From Anaerolineales bacterium (lineage in GTDB: Bacteria > Chloroflexota > Anaerolineae > Anaerolineales > UBA4823), in the NCBI GenBank assembly GCA_020060465.1, contig JAGVAD010000013.1:1-54538 (forward strand): 54,538 bases of DNA, read 5' to 3'. Below the pieces are notes generated by a model. The model worked only from the letters and a program-made list of their open reading frames with translations. It was not told the origin of the DNA and searched no databases. Positions 18,654 to 26,500 of this stretch are shown here, piece by piece (position 1 is the first letter of the stretch; each line of letters opens with the position of its first letter). The position numbers and the translations under genes were made by a program.

Positions 18654-19949
18654 ATGACCTTGAGTTCGCGCATCTCTGGTTTCTACAACTTGAGCCTGGA
18701 GGAACGGCTGGCCGAGCTGATTCGGCGCGCCGGATTGACCGATGAGGAAGCCAGGGCGTTGAGCGGGGCGGCTGGCCTGGATGCGCCGCAGGCAGACCAC
18801 ATGATTGAAAATGTGATCGGTTTGCACGCTTTGCCGCTGGGCGTGGCGCTGAATTTCCAGGTGAATGGGCGCGACGTGCTGGTTCCGATGGCAATCGAAG
18901 AGCCTTCTGTGGTCGCTGGAGCGTCGTTTATGGCGAAATTGGCGCGCAGCGGGGGCGGGTTTCACGCCCACACCAGCGCGCCGGAGATGATTGCCCAGAT
19001 CCAAATATTAGACGCGCCGGACTTGCCCTCGGCGCGCCTGGCGATCCTGGAGCAAAAAGCCGATTTATTAGCCGAAGCCGCCGAGATTGACCCGGTGCTT
19101 AAGAAGCTGGGCGGCGGGCCGCGCGATCTGGAGGTGCGCCTGATCTCCGAATCGCCCATTGGGCCGTTTCTGGTTGTACATCTGATCTATGATGTGCGCG
19201 ATGCTATGGGCGCCAATGCGCTGAATACCGCCGCCGAGCGCCTGGCTCCGCGCCTGGCTGCTTTGAGCGGTGGACGCGTACACCTGCGTATCCTGTCTAA
19301 CCTGGCGGATCGGCGGCTGGCGCGCTCTCGCTGTACAATCCCGTTGCAGGAGCTGGCTTTTGATGATTTTAGCGCCGAAGAAGTTCGCGATGGGATCATT
19401 GCCGCCTGGGCATTTGCCGCCGCGGACCCCTACCGCGCCGCCACGCATAACAAGGGCATTATGAACGGTGTGGATGCGGTGGTCATTGCCACCGGCAACG
19501 ACTGGCGCGCGGTGGAGGCCGGCGCGCACGCTTACGCCGCCCGCAACGGACGTTACACCTCATTGAGCGCCTGGGGGCGCGACGCCCAGGGCAATTTGGT
19601 GGGCAGCCTGGAAATGCCGCTGGCGGTGGGTACTGTAGGCGGAGCGACGCGCGTGCACCCCACCGCCCGCGCTGCCTTGAAGCTGATGGGCGTTTCCAGC
19701 GCCAGCGAGCTGGCGGAGATCATCGTCTCAGTGGGGCTGGCGCAAAACCTGGCGGCGTTGCGCGCCCTGGCGACGGAAGGCATTCAGCGCGGCCATATGA
19801 CGCTGCACGCTCGCCAGGTGGCTATCGCTGCCGGTGCAGAAGGGGAGTGGATTGAGCGCCTTGCCCGCCGCCTGGTGGAGGAAAAGACAGTGCGTATAGA
19901 TCGTGCGGTAGAAATTTTAACTGCCTGGAGGTCGGGGGCTGAAACCTGA
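18654..19949 (+). CDS. mvaA: Hydroxymethylglutaryl-CoA reductase, class II
   Basis: 431 aa, the usual size of class II (Pseudomonas mevalonii-like) enzymes. The catalytic residues are recognisable: Glu in AIEEPSVVAGASFMAK, the DAMGANALNTAAE loop, Lys in HNKGIMNGVDAV, Asp in ATGNDWRAVEAGAHAYAAR, and His in GHMTLHARQVA near the C-terminus. It reduces HMG-CoA to mevalonate with NAD(P)H, or runs in reverse. The ATG at 18654 has gggagag upstream and starts at the conserved MTLSSRISGFYNLSLEERL. Upstream in-frame codons look non-coding. The neighbours supply HMG-CoA synthase, a thiolase-like protein and DUF35, which supports a biosynthetic role despite the class II type. Confidence 0.95.
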   Translation: MTLSSRISGFYNLSLEERLAELIRRAGLTDEEARALSGAAGLDAPQADHMIENVIGLHALPLGVALNFQVNGRDVLVPMAIEEPSVVAGASFMAKLARSGGGFHAHTSAPEMIAQIQILDAPDLPSARLAILEQKADLLAEAAEIDPVLKKLGGGPRDLEVRLISESPIGPFLVVHLIYDVRDAMGANALNTAAERLAPRLAALSGGRVHLRILSNLADRRLARSRCTIPLQELAFDDFSAEEVRDGIIAAWAFAAADPYRAATHNKGIMNGVDAVVIATGNDWRAVEAGAHAYAARNGRYTSLSAWGRDAQGNLVGSLEMPLAVGTVGGATRVHPTARAALKLMGVSSASELAEIIVSVGLAQNLAALRALATEGIQRGHMTLHARQVAIAAGAEGEWIERLARRLVEEKTVRIDRAVEILTAWRSGAET

Positions 19950-19982
19950 CCCAAAATAATTGAACAATTACTATACAATTAC

Positions 19983-20011
19983 TTGACATAAACTTCTCAT
20001 TCTGCTAGAAT
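19983..20011 (+). promoter_or_regulatory. Strong sigma70 promoter for HMG-CoA synthase
   Basis: TTGACA at 19983-19988 and TAGAAT at 20006-20011 with a 17-bp spacer, near consensus. Transcription should start near 20018, so the HMG-CoA synthase gene can be made independently of the reductase. Confidence 0.75.
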
Positions 20012-20048
20012 ATAGATCAACCCAATGCACAGGATTAATCGTGAAACC

Positions 20049-21122
20049 ATGAACGATGTGAACAACAACCTATTACTGAAACCCGTCAATCCAGTCGGCA
20101 TCGTGGGCTACGGCGCTTATGTGCCGCGCTACCGTCTGCCAGCCAGCGAGGTGGCGCGCGTCTGGACAAATGGACAGACGGCTTTACCCATTAAGGAAAA
20201 ATCGGTGCCGGGGTTAGATGAAGACGTGGCGACGATGTCCATTGAAGCCGCTCGCAACGCCATGAGCCGCGCCAACATTTCACCCGCCGAACTGCGCGCC
20301 GTGTGGGTTGGCTCAGAGTCGCATCCTTATGCCGTCAAGCCGACCTCCACGCTGGTGGCGGAGGCGATTGGCGCAGTGCCGAATGTGCAGGCTGCCGATT
20401 GGCAGTTTGCCTGTAAGGCAGGGACGGAGGCCATGGTGGCGGCGATTGGTTTTGTCGGTTCGGGCATGGCGCGCTACGCCATGGCAATTGGCATGGATAC
20501 CGCCCAGGGCCGCCCTGGCGATGCCCTGGAATATACCGCCGGCGCCGGCGGGGCAGCGTTTGTGTTGGGCCCGGCCGATGAATCGCTGGCGATCATTGAC
20601 GCGACGTACTCCTTTGTCACCGATACGCCGGATTTCTGGCGACGGGCATACGCCAAATATCCGGAACACGGTCAGCGTTTTACCGGGGAGCCGGCGTATT
20701 TCAAGCACATCATGGAAGCCGCTCAGGCATTGATGGAAGCCACTCATACCAGCGCAGCAGATTATAAGTATGCTGTCTTTCACCAGCCGAACACCAAGTT
20801 CCCCCAACGCGTGGCGTCTATGTTGGGCTTCACCAAAGAGCAGATTGCTGCCGGTTTGCTGGTTCCGGTGATCGGCAATACGTACGCTGGCGCGGCGATC
20901 ATCGGACTGACCGCCATCTTGGACATCGCCGAGCCTGGCGACCGGGTGTTGATGGTCTCGTTTGGTTCCGGCGCCGGTTCGGACGCATTTGCGATCACCG
21001 TCGCCGACGCCATCCGCGAGCGGCGTGACCGCGCCCCGCGCACGCAAGATTACATCGCTCGCCGCACGCTGATAGATTACGCCACCTATGCCAGGTACCG
21101 CGGCAAGATCACGATGAAATAA
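20049..21122 (+). CDS. Hydroxymethylglutaryl-CoA synthase (archaeal type)
   Basis: About 357 aa, opening with [24 protein letters not shown], the hallmark of archaeal HMG-CoA synthases rather than the longer Firmicutes/eukaryotic type. Active-site Cys lies in [14 protein letters not shown]; the His region is [14 protein letters not shown]; and a distal Asn/Gly loop reads [14 protein letters not shown] and [11 protein letters not shown]. It condenses acetyl-CoA with acetoacetyl-CoA to HMG-CoA. I prefer the ATG at 20049, because the promoter puts the transcript start at about 20018 and the earlier ATG at 20025 would leave almost no leader; the latter remains possible. In archaea this enzyme forms a complex with a thiolase and a DUF35 protein, and both are encoded next here. 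Confidence 0.93.
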   Translation: MNDVNNNLLLKPVNPVGIVGYGAYVPRYRLPASEVARVWTNGQTALPIKEKSVPGLDEDVATMSIEAARNAMSRANISPAELRAVWVGSESHPYAVKPTSTLVAEAIGAVPNVQAADWQFACKAGTEAMVAAIGFVGSGMARYAMAIGMDTAQGRPGDALEYTAGAGGAAFVLGPADESLAIIDATYSFVTDTPDFWRRAYAKYPEHGQRFTGEPAYFKHIMEAAQALMEATHTSAADYKYAVFHQPNTKFPQRVASMLGFTKEQIAAGLLVPVIGNTYAGAAIIGLTAILDIAEPGDRVLMVSFGSGAGSDAFAITVADAIRERRDRAPRTQDYIARRTLIDYATYARYRGKITMK

Positions 21123-21154
21123 GCTGAAAGCCGATTCGCCCCTTGATAGATTTT

Positions 21155-21262
21155 ATTGTCATTGCGTAGGAGCCCAGCGACTGAAGCAATCCCCGATCGG
21201 GTGGCTTATTTCGCCGCCAGGAGGCTGCTTCAGGGCAAGGAACGCCCCTCGCAGGGATACAA
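21155..21262. repeat. REP/MITE-like imperfect palindromic element
   Basis: The left part gtcattgcgtaggagc ... gaagcaatcccc resembles the widespread bacterial intergenic repeat of the type gtcattgcgagg...gaagcaatc. The right part (ggctgcttcagggcaagg ... cctcgcagg) is its degraded inverse. It lies in the 240-bp gap between the HMG-CoA synthase and thiolase genes. No copy is seen elsewhere in the window. Confidence 0.5.
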
Positions 21263-21360
21263 AGCAAAAATGTCAAGTGGCCGGAAAGCAAAAAGAACAT
21301 GGAATTTGCCGTTATGCAGAGCTTGTTCCATTCATTCAGGTATAAAGGTCGAGGCAACGC

Positions 21361-22536
21361 ATGATGAGTGAAGTTGTGATTGCAGGCATTGGTCAAACGC
21401 CAGTAGAAGAACATTGGGATAAGTCGCTGCGCGAGTTGGGGTTGATGGCGCTCGAAGCCGCCGTGCAAGATAGTGGGGGGCTGCGCCCACAGGCTTTGTA
21501 TGTGGGCAATATGTTTGCCCCCCAGCTCTCCCGTCAGGCGCATTTGGGCGCGTTGATCGCTGATTTTGCCGGTTTGACGGGCATTGAGGCGGTTACCATT
21601 GAGGCAGGCGGCGCTTCAGGTGGGGCAGCATTGCGGGCGGCGTATCTGGCGGTGGCCTCCGGCGCTGTGGATGTAGCCATGGCGCTGGGCGTGGAGAAAT
21701 TCTCAGACGTGATCGGCGCGGAGGTGGATGCGGCGCTGGCTACCGGCGGCGACAGCGATTACGAGGCAGTGCAAGGCCTGACGCCCACCGCTCAGGCGGC
21801 GCTGTTGATGCGCCGTTACCTGTATGAGTATGATGTTCCCCGCCAGGCTTTCGCTGGCTTTCCGATAATTGCTCACGCCAACGGGGTTCATAATCCGAAC
21901 GCCATGTTTCGCAAGGCGATCAGCGCCGAGGTCTATCAACAGGCCAGCGTTGTGAGCGATCCGCTCAATCTGTTCGATGTTGCGCCGCTTGCAGACGGCG
22001 CTGCGGCGGTGTTGCTGACGCGCGCCGATTTGCTGCCGCCCGCTTTCCCACACCGCCTGGCGCGCATCGCCGCTTCCAGTATGGCTACCGACACCCTGGC
22101 GCTCCACGATCGGCCGGATCCGCTGGAGTTTCGAGCAGCTCGCCTTTCGGTGGAGCGCGCCTGCGAGAAGGCGCGCATCGTCCCGGCGCAAGTGGATATC
22201 TTTGAATTGCATGACGCTTACTCGATCTACGCGGTGCTGTCGTTGGAAGCCGCCGGTTTTGCCGAGCGCGGTCAGGGTTGGAAGCTGGCGCAAAACGGCG
22301 CTGAACCAGCCGTGGTCAGCCTGCGCGGCTCGTTGCCCATCAGCGTCTTGGGTGGGTTCAAGGCGCGCGGCAACCCGGGCGGCGCGGCCGGTGTGTATCA
22401 GGCGGTGGAGGCGGCGCTGCAACTGCGCGGAGAAGCGAGGGAGAATCAGTCGCCTCATGCACGCCGGGTGATGATCCAAAACCTGGCTGGCCCGGCCTCC
22501 AGCGCCGTCACGCATATCCTGGAGGCGTTGGACTGA
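21361..22536 (+). CDS. SCP2-like thiolase-fold protein of the HMG-CoA synthase complex, catalytic Cys and His replaced
   Basis: 391 aa with the overall signature of archaeal acetoacetyl-CoA thiolases (SCP2/lipid-transfer-like thiolase family): VVIAGIGQTPVEEHWDKSLREL, LRAAYLAVASGAVDVAMALGVEKFSD, FAGFPIIAHANGVHNPNAMF and IFELHDAYSIYAVLSLEAAGF. The nucleophile position, normally Cys in an E-A-C-A-S-G-type motif, reads TIEAGGASGGAA, so the Cys is Gly. The C-terminal GHPxGA motif reads ARGNPGGAAG, with Asn for His. Both are clear in the DNA with no frameshift. It may be a structural partner of HMG-CoA synthase and DUF35 rather than an active thiolase. Two tandem ATGs (21361, 21364) are possible starts, with a weak ribosome site. 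Confidence 0.85.
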   Translation: MMSEVVIAGIGQTPVEEHWDKSLRELGLMALEAAVQDSGGLRPQALYVGNMFAPQLSRQAHLGALIADFAGLTGIEAVTIEAGGASGGAALRAAYLAVASGAVDVAMALGVEKFSDVIGAEVDAALATGGDSDYEAVQGLTPTAQAALLMRRYLYEYDVPRQAFAGFPIIAHANGVHNPNAMFRKAISAEVYQQASVVSDPLNLFDVAPLADGAAAVLLTRADLLPPAFPHRLARIAASSMATDTLALHDRPDPLEFRAARLSVERACEKARIVPAQVDIFELHDAYSIYAVLSLEAAGFAERGQGWKLAQNGAEPAVVSLRGSLPISVLGGFKARGNPGGAAGVYQAVEAALQLRGEARENQSPHARRVMIQNLAGPASSAVTHILEALD

Positions 22537-22661
22537 TGGTCGCCGCGCTTTGGACAGCTATCCGGTCAGATTGATAGATCTTGATAGGCATCTTGATCTA
22601 CACTAGGCTTTGAAAGTGAAGCTTTTATTGAGAAACATCATTGCTGAAGGAGTATGGACGA

Positions 22662-23072
22662 ATGGAAATCTCACGCCATTGGCGCTTACGCAAACAACGT
22701 TATGCTCTGGTAGGTGAAGTTTGCCCGCATTGCGAGGCAAAACTCTTCCCGCCGCGCGACATCTGCCCGGAGTGTGGCCAGGAAGCCCGCACGTTATATC
22801 AATTCAGCGGTCGTGGCGAGGTGTATTCCTACACCACGGTCTATGAGCCGCCTGCCGGTTATGAAGAAAACGCCCCCTACACAGTGGCGCTGATCAAGCT
22901 GGAAGAAGGTCCCATCGTCACTGCTCAGCTCACCGACCTCGGCGACCAACCGGTGGAGATCGGCACGCCGGTGGAGATGGTCACCCGCCGTCTGCGCCAG
23001 GACGGCGACGAGCGGGGAATGATCGTTTATGGCTATAAGTTCAGGCCGGCGCTTGCACGGGTAGCCGCCTGA
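22662..23072 (+). CDS. DUF35 Zn-ribbon OB-fold protein (thiolase/HMGS scaffold)
   Basis: 137 aa. An N-terminal helix (ISRHWRLRKQRYAL) leads into a rubredoxin-like Zn ribbon with two CxxC pairs (VCPHCEAKLFPPRDICPECG). A DUF35 OB-fold follows (GRGEVYSYTTVYEPPAGY, PYTVALIKLEEGPIVTAQL, VEIGTPVEMVTRRL). In archaea such proteins bridge acetoacetyl-CoA thiolase and HMG-CoA synthase and hold a shared CoA site. The gene order here predicts the same role. The ATG at 22662 has gaaggagt 8 bp upstream. A good terminator lies 24 bp after the stop, marking the end of the cluster. Confidence 0.9.
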   Translation: MEISRHWRLRKQRYALVGEVCPHCEAKLFPPRDICPECGQEARTLYQFSGRGEVYSYTTVYEPPAGYEENAPYTVALIKLEEGPIVTAQLTDLGDQPVEIGTPVEMVTRRLRQDGDERGMIVYGYKFRPALARVAA

Positions 23073-23096
23073 GGCGTATTTTTGTAGATCAAATAG

Positions 23097-23132
23097 CTCC
23101 CTGGCGAAGTCAATCGCCGGGGAGTTTCTTTA
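23097..23132 (+). terminator. Rho-independent terminator after DUF35 gene
   Basis: Stem ctccctggcga / tcgccggggag around agtcaa, followed by tttctttatt. Ends the mevalonate-entry cluster. Confidence 0.8.
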
Positions 23133-23218
23133 TTGGCAAACCTTCAAAGGTACATGAAACTGACAGCCAGCATCCCCAGGATGATCCAGATAAGGAGTGG
23201 TTTTGGTGGTTTCATGTG

Positions 23219-24550
23219 TTATGTACGCTGCTTCCTTGCTACAATGACATAGTGATTTGACAAACTCTCCAGCGATTTGTTCAGGTCGGGTGGTGGTATA
23301 TGCGCCTCTGGCGACAATATTTTGACAAATTCTTCGTGCTCTCGTTGCCTTTGGATGCGCCAAAGCTTGAGTAATTCTCGTTTTTCCGCTTTACGAGTGA
23401 TATCCTGAGCTTCCAACACTTTGAAACGCCCATGTTCTTCTAACGCCTGCACAGCCTCATTCAGGCTGTACGTCCAGCCCCACAACCAATTATTGAGATC
23501 AATGCCATAAGGATCACCGCGCGCATCAGTGCCTCGCTCCCAGCCGTATAAATACAGCAACCCCTCCGGTTTGAGGGCGCGGTGCAAACGATAGATGGCG
23601 TGGAAGAAGTCTATTGGATCCAGGTAGAGTACAGAGGAAAAAGAGCATATCCCATCGAAGGTTTCTTCGAAGTCTATTTCGGTAGCAGCGCACTCCACAA
23701 ATACCGCAGCGGGGAATTGCTCTCGGGCGCGCTGTAACATAGCAGGCGACAGGTCGTTGCCAGTCACGCGAAAACCTTTTGCCAACAGCCGGGCAATCAC
23801 CGGATCGCCATGACCACAACCAACATCAAGCACCTGTCCGCCAGGAGGCAGTAGAGATATCCAACGATCGAAAGCTCTGCGAAGACGTGGAATTTCGAAA
23901 TGGTGTTCTTGATGCTCAGAGGCAAGGCTATCGTACACCTGGCGGTTCAGTTGGCGTGCGAAGGGCCAATCGCTGTTGTCGGGCGGCAGATGGGCAGGAT
24001 CAGGATGTCGCCCCTGCATCACCTGATCAAGTTCCTGAACCCATTGGCGCATGAAATTTAAACCATCTTCTAACTCAAGATATTCGAGGCGGATATCTAC
24101 CATGCGCTCTCCAGGGTAAGAAACGCCAAAAACCGCTCCCATGTCGAGTGAGATGGTCAGGACATAGTTACAGTACTCTTTCTCCTGCCCATCTTGATCT
24201 TTAGATTTAAACCGATCTCTCTTTAGAGAAATTCGGGTCTCAGGAAGTATGTCGCCGAATCCATACGTGTCAAGTTCGCCACGGATAAAGGTTTGTAGAC
24301 GAGCCTCCTCAGCAGCCAACCCTCCAAAACCGAATACGTGTATGATCGTGCGGGTATAGAACAGCGGCGCGCCTTGCACTGTATAGCGCACCTCAATCCA
24401 AACATTGAAATGAGCGTCGAAGTTGTAGCCGCTGCCGATGCAGAATATCTGATCCTGACGTCCGCCTTGCGCCCAGGGACGCACCTCGATGCACTCTTCG
24501 CTGGGTTGCTTCGCTCCAAAGCTGTTGTGGACAAATGTTAATTTAGCCAT
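23219..24550 (-). CDS. Class I SAM-dependent methyltransferase with an unrecognised N-terminal domain
   Basis: 443 aa. The C-terminal 240 residues are a Rossmann methyltransferase: motif I QVLDVGCGHGDPVIA, acidic loop VTGNDLSPAMLQRAREQF, motif II/III FDGICSFSSVLYLDPIDFFHAIYR and LKPEGLLYLYGWE. The first 175 residues form a separate domain with alternating hydrophobic strands (FNVWIEVRYTVQG, YCNYVLTISLDMGAVFGVSYPGE, MVDIRLEYLELEDG) that I do not recognise. The substrate is unknown. A non-coding region with a terminator hairpin and the 6S-like RNA candidate lies upstream on the same strand. The gene points towards the DUF35 gene and shares its intergenic space. Confidence 0.85.
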   Translation of the reverse strand: MAKLTFVHNSFGAKQPSEECIEVRPWAQGGRQDQIFCIGSGYNFDAHFNVWIEVRYTVQGAPLFYTRTIIHVFGFGGLAAEEARLQTFIRGELDTYGFGDILPETRISLKRDRFKSKDQDGQEKEYCNYVLTISLDMGAVFGVSYPGERMVDIRLEYLELEDGLNFMRQWVQELDQVMQGRHPDPAHLPPDNSDWPFARQLNRQVYDSLASEHQEHHFEIPRLRRAFDRWISLLPPGGQVLDVGCGHGDPVIARLLAKGFRVTGNDLSPAMLQRAREQFPAAVFVECAATEIDFEETFDGICSFSSVLYLDPIDFFHAIYRLHRALKPEGLLYLYGWERGTDARGDPYGIDLNNWLWGWTYSLNEAVQALEEHGRFKVLEAQDITRKAEKRELLKLWRIQRQREHEEFVKILSPEAHIPPPDLNKSLESLSNHYVIVARKQRT

Positions 24551-24638
24551 AAAGTACCCCTACCTTCGCTGTGATATTGTGGTGAGTTTAGTCGAAGTCG
24601 TTTCTCTCGACAAGAGGAAATATTGTTGGAAGTGCACG

Positions 24639-24664
24639 AAAAATCCCAGCCACGGGTGTGGGAT
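24639..24664 (-). terminator. Rho-independent terminator on the minus strand
   Basis: On the minus strand, ATCCCAC...TGGGAT with an inner CAC/GTG pairing is followed by TTTTT. It lies about 90 bp before the methyltransferase start. It probably ends a transcript coming from the 6S-like RNA or asnS side. Confidence 0.65.
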
Positions 24665-24780
24665 AACCCAGCCTCAATCCGTGCAAGCTGTTCGGCATTG
24701 ATTCGGGAGACTCGCCAACCGTTACACCTCAGCTCGCTGGAAGCGAAGCCGGGGCCGGCGTCCATCTCTCCAAAACCAGT

Positions 24781-24848
24781 CGGCGCCCCTGCCTTTCGGG
24801 AGGGGCGCCGCGCTTTCCTTTCAGGGGCCTTTCGGCTTGAAAGACCCC
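24781..24848. other. Two strong GC-rich hairpins of unknown role
   Basis: 24781-24810 is a perfect 10-bp stem (cggcgcccct / aggggcgccg) with a 10-nt loop. 24824-24848 is a second stem (ggggcctttc / gaaagacccc) with a 5-nt loop. Neither has a T-tract. On the minus strand both lie just downstream of the 6S-like RNA, so they may mark its 3' end or protect it. Confidence 0.5.
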
Positions 24849-24851
24849 ACT

Positions 24852-25013
24852 ATGGCGTGTGCTGCTGAGTTTTGAACCTGCCTTCGCAGGTCAGGTCTCG
24901 CCTCATGGGATCCGCCTTGGCCGAAGCCTATCGCGTCACCTGCCGAAGATTGAGACCTTATAAGAGAGTGTTGGCTCAAAACCGGGTTTGCCGCATCACG
25001 CTCACAGCAGGGC
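24852..25013 (-). ncRNA. 6S-like regulatory RNA candidate
   Basis: No protein is supported here, but on the minus strand about 160 nt fold into a long rod. The closing part CTGCT..GAG pairs with CTCAGCAG. A 9-bp helix TTTTGAGCC / GGTTCAAAA follows. Then comes a bubble whose 5' side is single stranded (AACACTCTCTTAT) and whose 3' side carries a small hairpin (ACCTGC GAAG GCAGGT). An apical helix AGGTCTC / GAGACCT ends in a GGC-TTCG-GCC tip. A closing stem, a central bubble with a 3' mini-hairpin and an apical stem are the 6S RNA architecture, and the size is right. An extended -10 promoter sits just upstream. It could instead be another structured RNA; a covariance-model search would decide. 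Confidence 0.5.
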
Positions 25014-25019
25014 AATTAT

Positions 25020-25028
25020 TTTATACCA
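25020..25028 (-). promoter_or_regulatory. Extended -10 promoter of the 6S-like RNA
   Basis: The minus strand reads TGG-TATAAA, an extended -10 element with no good -35 box. It places a transcript start near 25013, at the 5' foot of the predicted rod-shaped RNA. Confidence 0.45.
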
Positions 25029-25137
25029 TAAAAGCAAGGCCATGAGTAGGCTCGCAAGATTAGAATTCTGGCCGATCAATCCTATGCAAACTTGAGGCCT
25101 CGTTTCCAGCTTTGGCGCATCTGATCCTTCCCTCCGC

Positions 25138-26481
25138 TCATGGGTAGACGCGCTTGATGGTGCGCGGGTAAGCGATGGTCTCGCGGATGTGCTGGATGCC
25201 TGTGATCCAGGAAACGGTACGCTCCACACCCAGGCCAAAGCCGGAGTGCGGCACGCTGCCGTACTTGCGCAGGTCGAGGTACCATTGGAAGGCTTCCACC
25301 GGCAGATCATGCTCATGCAGGCGCTGCAAGAGCAGCTCATAGCTGGAAATGCGCTCGCTGCCGCCGATGATCTCGCCGTAGCCCTCCGGAGCGAGCAGGT
25401 CCACACTCTTACACACCTCCGGGCGGCCAGGCCAGGGCTCCATGTAGAACGCCTTCACCTGCGTGGGATAACCGTACACGAACACCGGCTTGCTGAAACG
25501 CTGCGTCAACGCCGTCTCGTGCGGCGAGCCGAAATCCATGCCCCACTCAATAGCCAGCAGCTCTTTCTGCTCTGGGTCCTCGGTCTCGGCGCGGATGTCT
25601 TCCAGCATCTTCAATGCCTCATCGTAAGAAATGCGTGGGAAGGGCGGGGCGACCTGTTCTAGCAAGCTGGTATCGCGGCCCAGCGATTTGAGCTCCGCCT
25701 GGCACTCGCGCAGGGCAGTCTGCACGATATGGGTAACGAATTGCTCCTCGATCTCCATCAATTGATCCAGGTCGCAGAAAGCCGCCTCCGGCTCCACCAT
25801 CCAGAATTCGGTCAGATGGCGGCGGGTCTTAGACTTCTCGGCACGGAAGGTCGGCCCAAAACAATATACTTTGCCGAAGGCGAAGATGTTGGCCTCGTTA
25901 TAAAGCTGACCGCTCTGCGCCAGATAGGCCATGCCCTCGTCAAAGTAAGGCGTCTCAAAGAGCGTTGTGGTGCCTTCGCACGCCGCCGGCGTCAGGATGG
26001 GCGTATCCATGTGGGTAAAGCCGTGCGAGTCTAACCACTCGCGGATGGCGCGGATCACTACTGTGCGCACGCGCAAGATTGCCCACTGGCTTGGCATACG
26101 GATCCACAGATGGCGATGATCCAGGGCAAAATCCACGCCGTGCTCTTTGAGCGCCATGGGATAGTCCTCGGCGGCTGCCTGCACCACCTGCAAGTCTTTC
26201 ACGCCCACCTCATAGCCGCCAGGGATGCCGGGGGCGCGTTGGTCGGCGCGCACGCTGCCGGTGATGATCACCGACGATTCCTGCGGCAGGCGCATGACCT
26301 GGTCGAATAACTCCACCGGCAGATCGCCCTTGAAGGCTACACACTGGGCGAAGCCATAACCATCTCGCACCAGTAGAAAGACCAGCTTGCCTTTATCGGT
26401 GCGATTATAGACCCAACCCTGCAAGGTGACTTCTTGCCCAACGTATTGGGCGATGTCGGAAATGCGGATCACGGGCGGCAT
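25138..26481 (-). CDS. asnS: Asparaginyl-tRNA synthetase
   Basis: 447 aa class IIb synthetase that charges tRNA-Asn with Asn. The N-terminal OB anticodon-binding domain reads VTLQGWVYNRTDKGKLVFLLVRDG. Class II motif 2 is FGPTFRAEKSKTRRHLTEFWM; motif 3 is GFGLGVERTVSWITG. A typical AsnRS loop (PWPGRPEVCKSVDLLAPEGYGEIIGG) is present. The ATG at 26481 is chosen because aaggagag lies 6 bp upstream; an earlier in-frame start at 26508 would overlap aspS and lacks a ribosome site. It lies 19 bp downstream of the aspS stop, so the two synthetases form one operon under the shared leader at 28286-28488. Confidence 0.96.
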   Translation of the reverse strand: MPPVIRISDIAQYVGQEVTLQGWVYNRTDKGKLVFLLVRDGYGFAQCVAFKGDLPVELFDQVMRLPQESSVIITGSVRADQRAPGIPGGYEVGVKDLQVVQAAAEDYPMALKEHGVDFALDHRHLWIRMPSQWAILRVRTVVIRAIREWLDSHGFTHMDTPILTPAACEGTTTLFETPYFDEGMAYLAQSGQLYNEANIFAFGKVYCFGPTFRAEKSKTRRHLTEFWMVEPEAAFCDLDQLMEIEEQFVTHIVQTALRECQAELKSLGRDTSLLEQVAPPFPRISYDEALKMLEDIRAETEDPEQKELLAIEWGMDFGSPHETALTQRFSKPVFVYGYPTQVKAFYMEPWPGRPEVCKSVDLLAPEGYGEIIGGSERISSYELLLQRLHEHDLPVEAFQWYLDLRKYGSVPHSGFGLGVERTVSWITGIQHIRETIAYPRTIKRVYP

Positions 26482-26500
26482 ACGTCTCTCCTTTGGAAGG

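Noticed and set aside
24538..24765. 75-aa minus-strand ORF between the methyltransferase and the 6S-like region
   Set aside because: It spans a terminator hairpin, has no ribosome site and no recognisable protein signature.
24852..25013. SRP (4.5S) RNA, suggested by caggtcaggtc
   Set aside because: The apical GGAAGGAAGCAGC-type loop of SRP RNA is absent on either strand; the rod with a central bubble fits 6S better.
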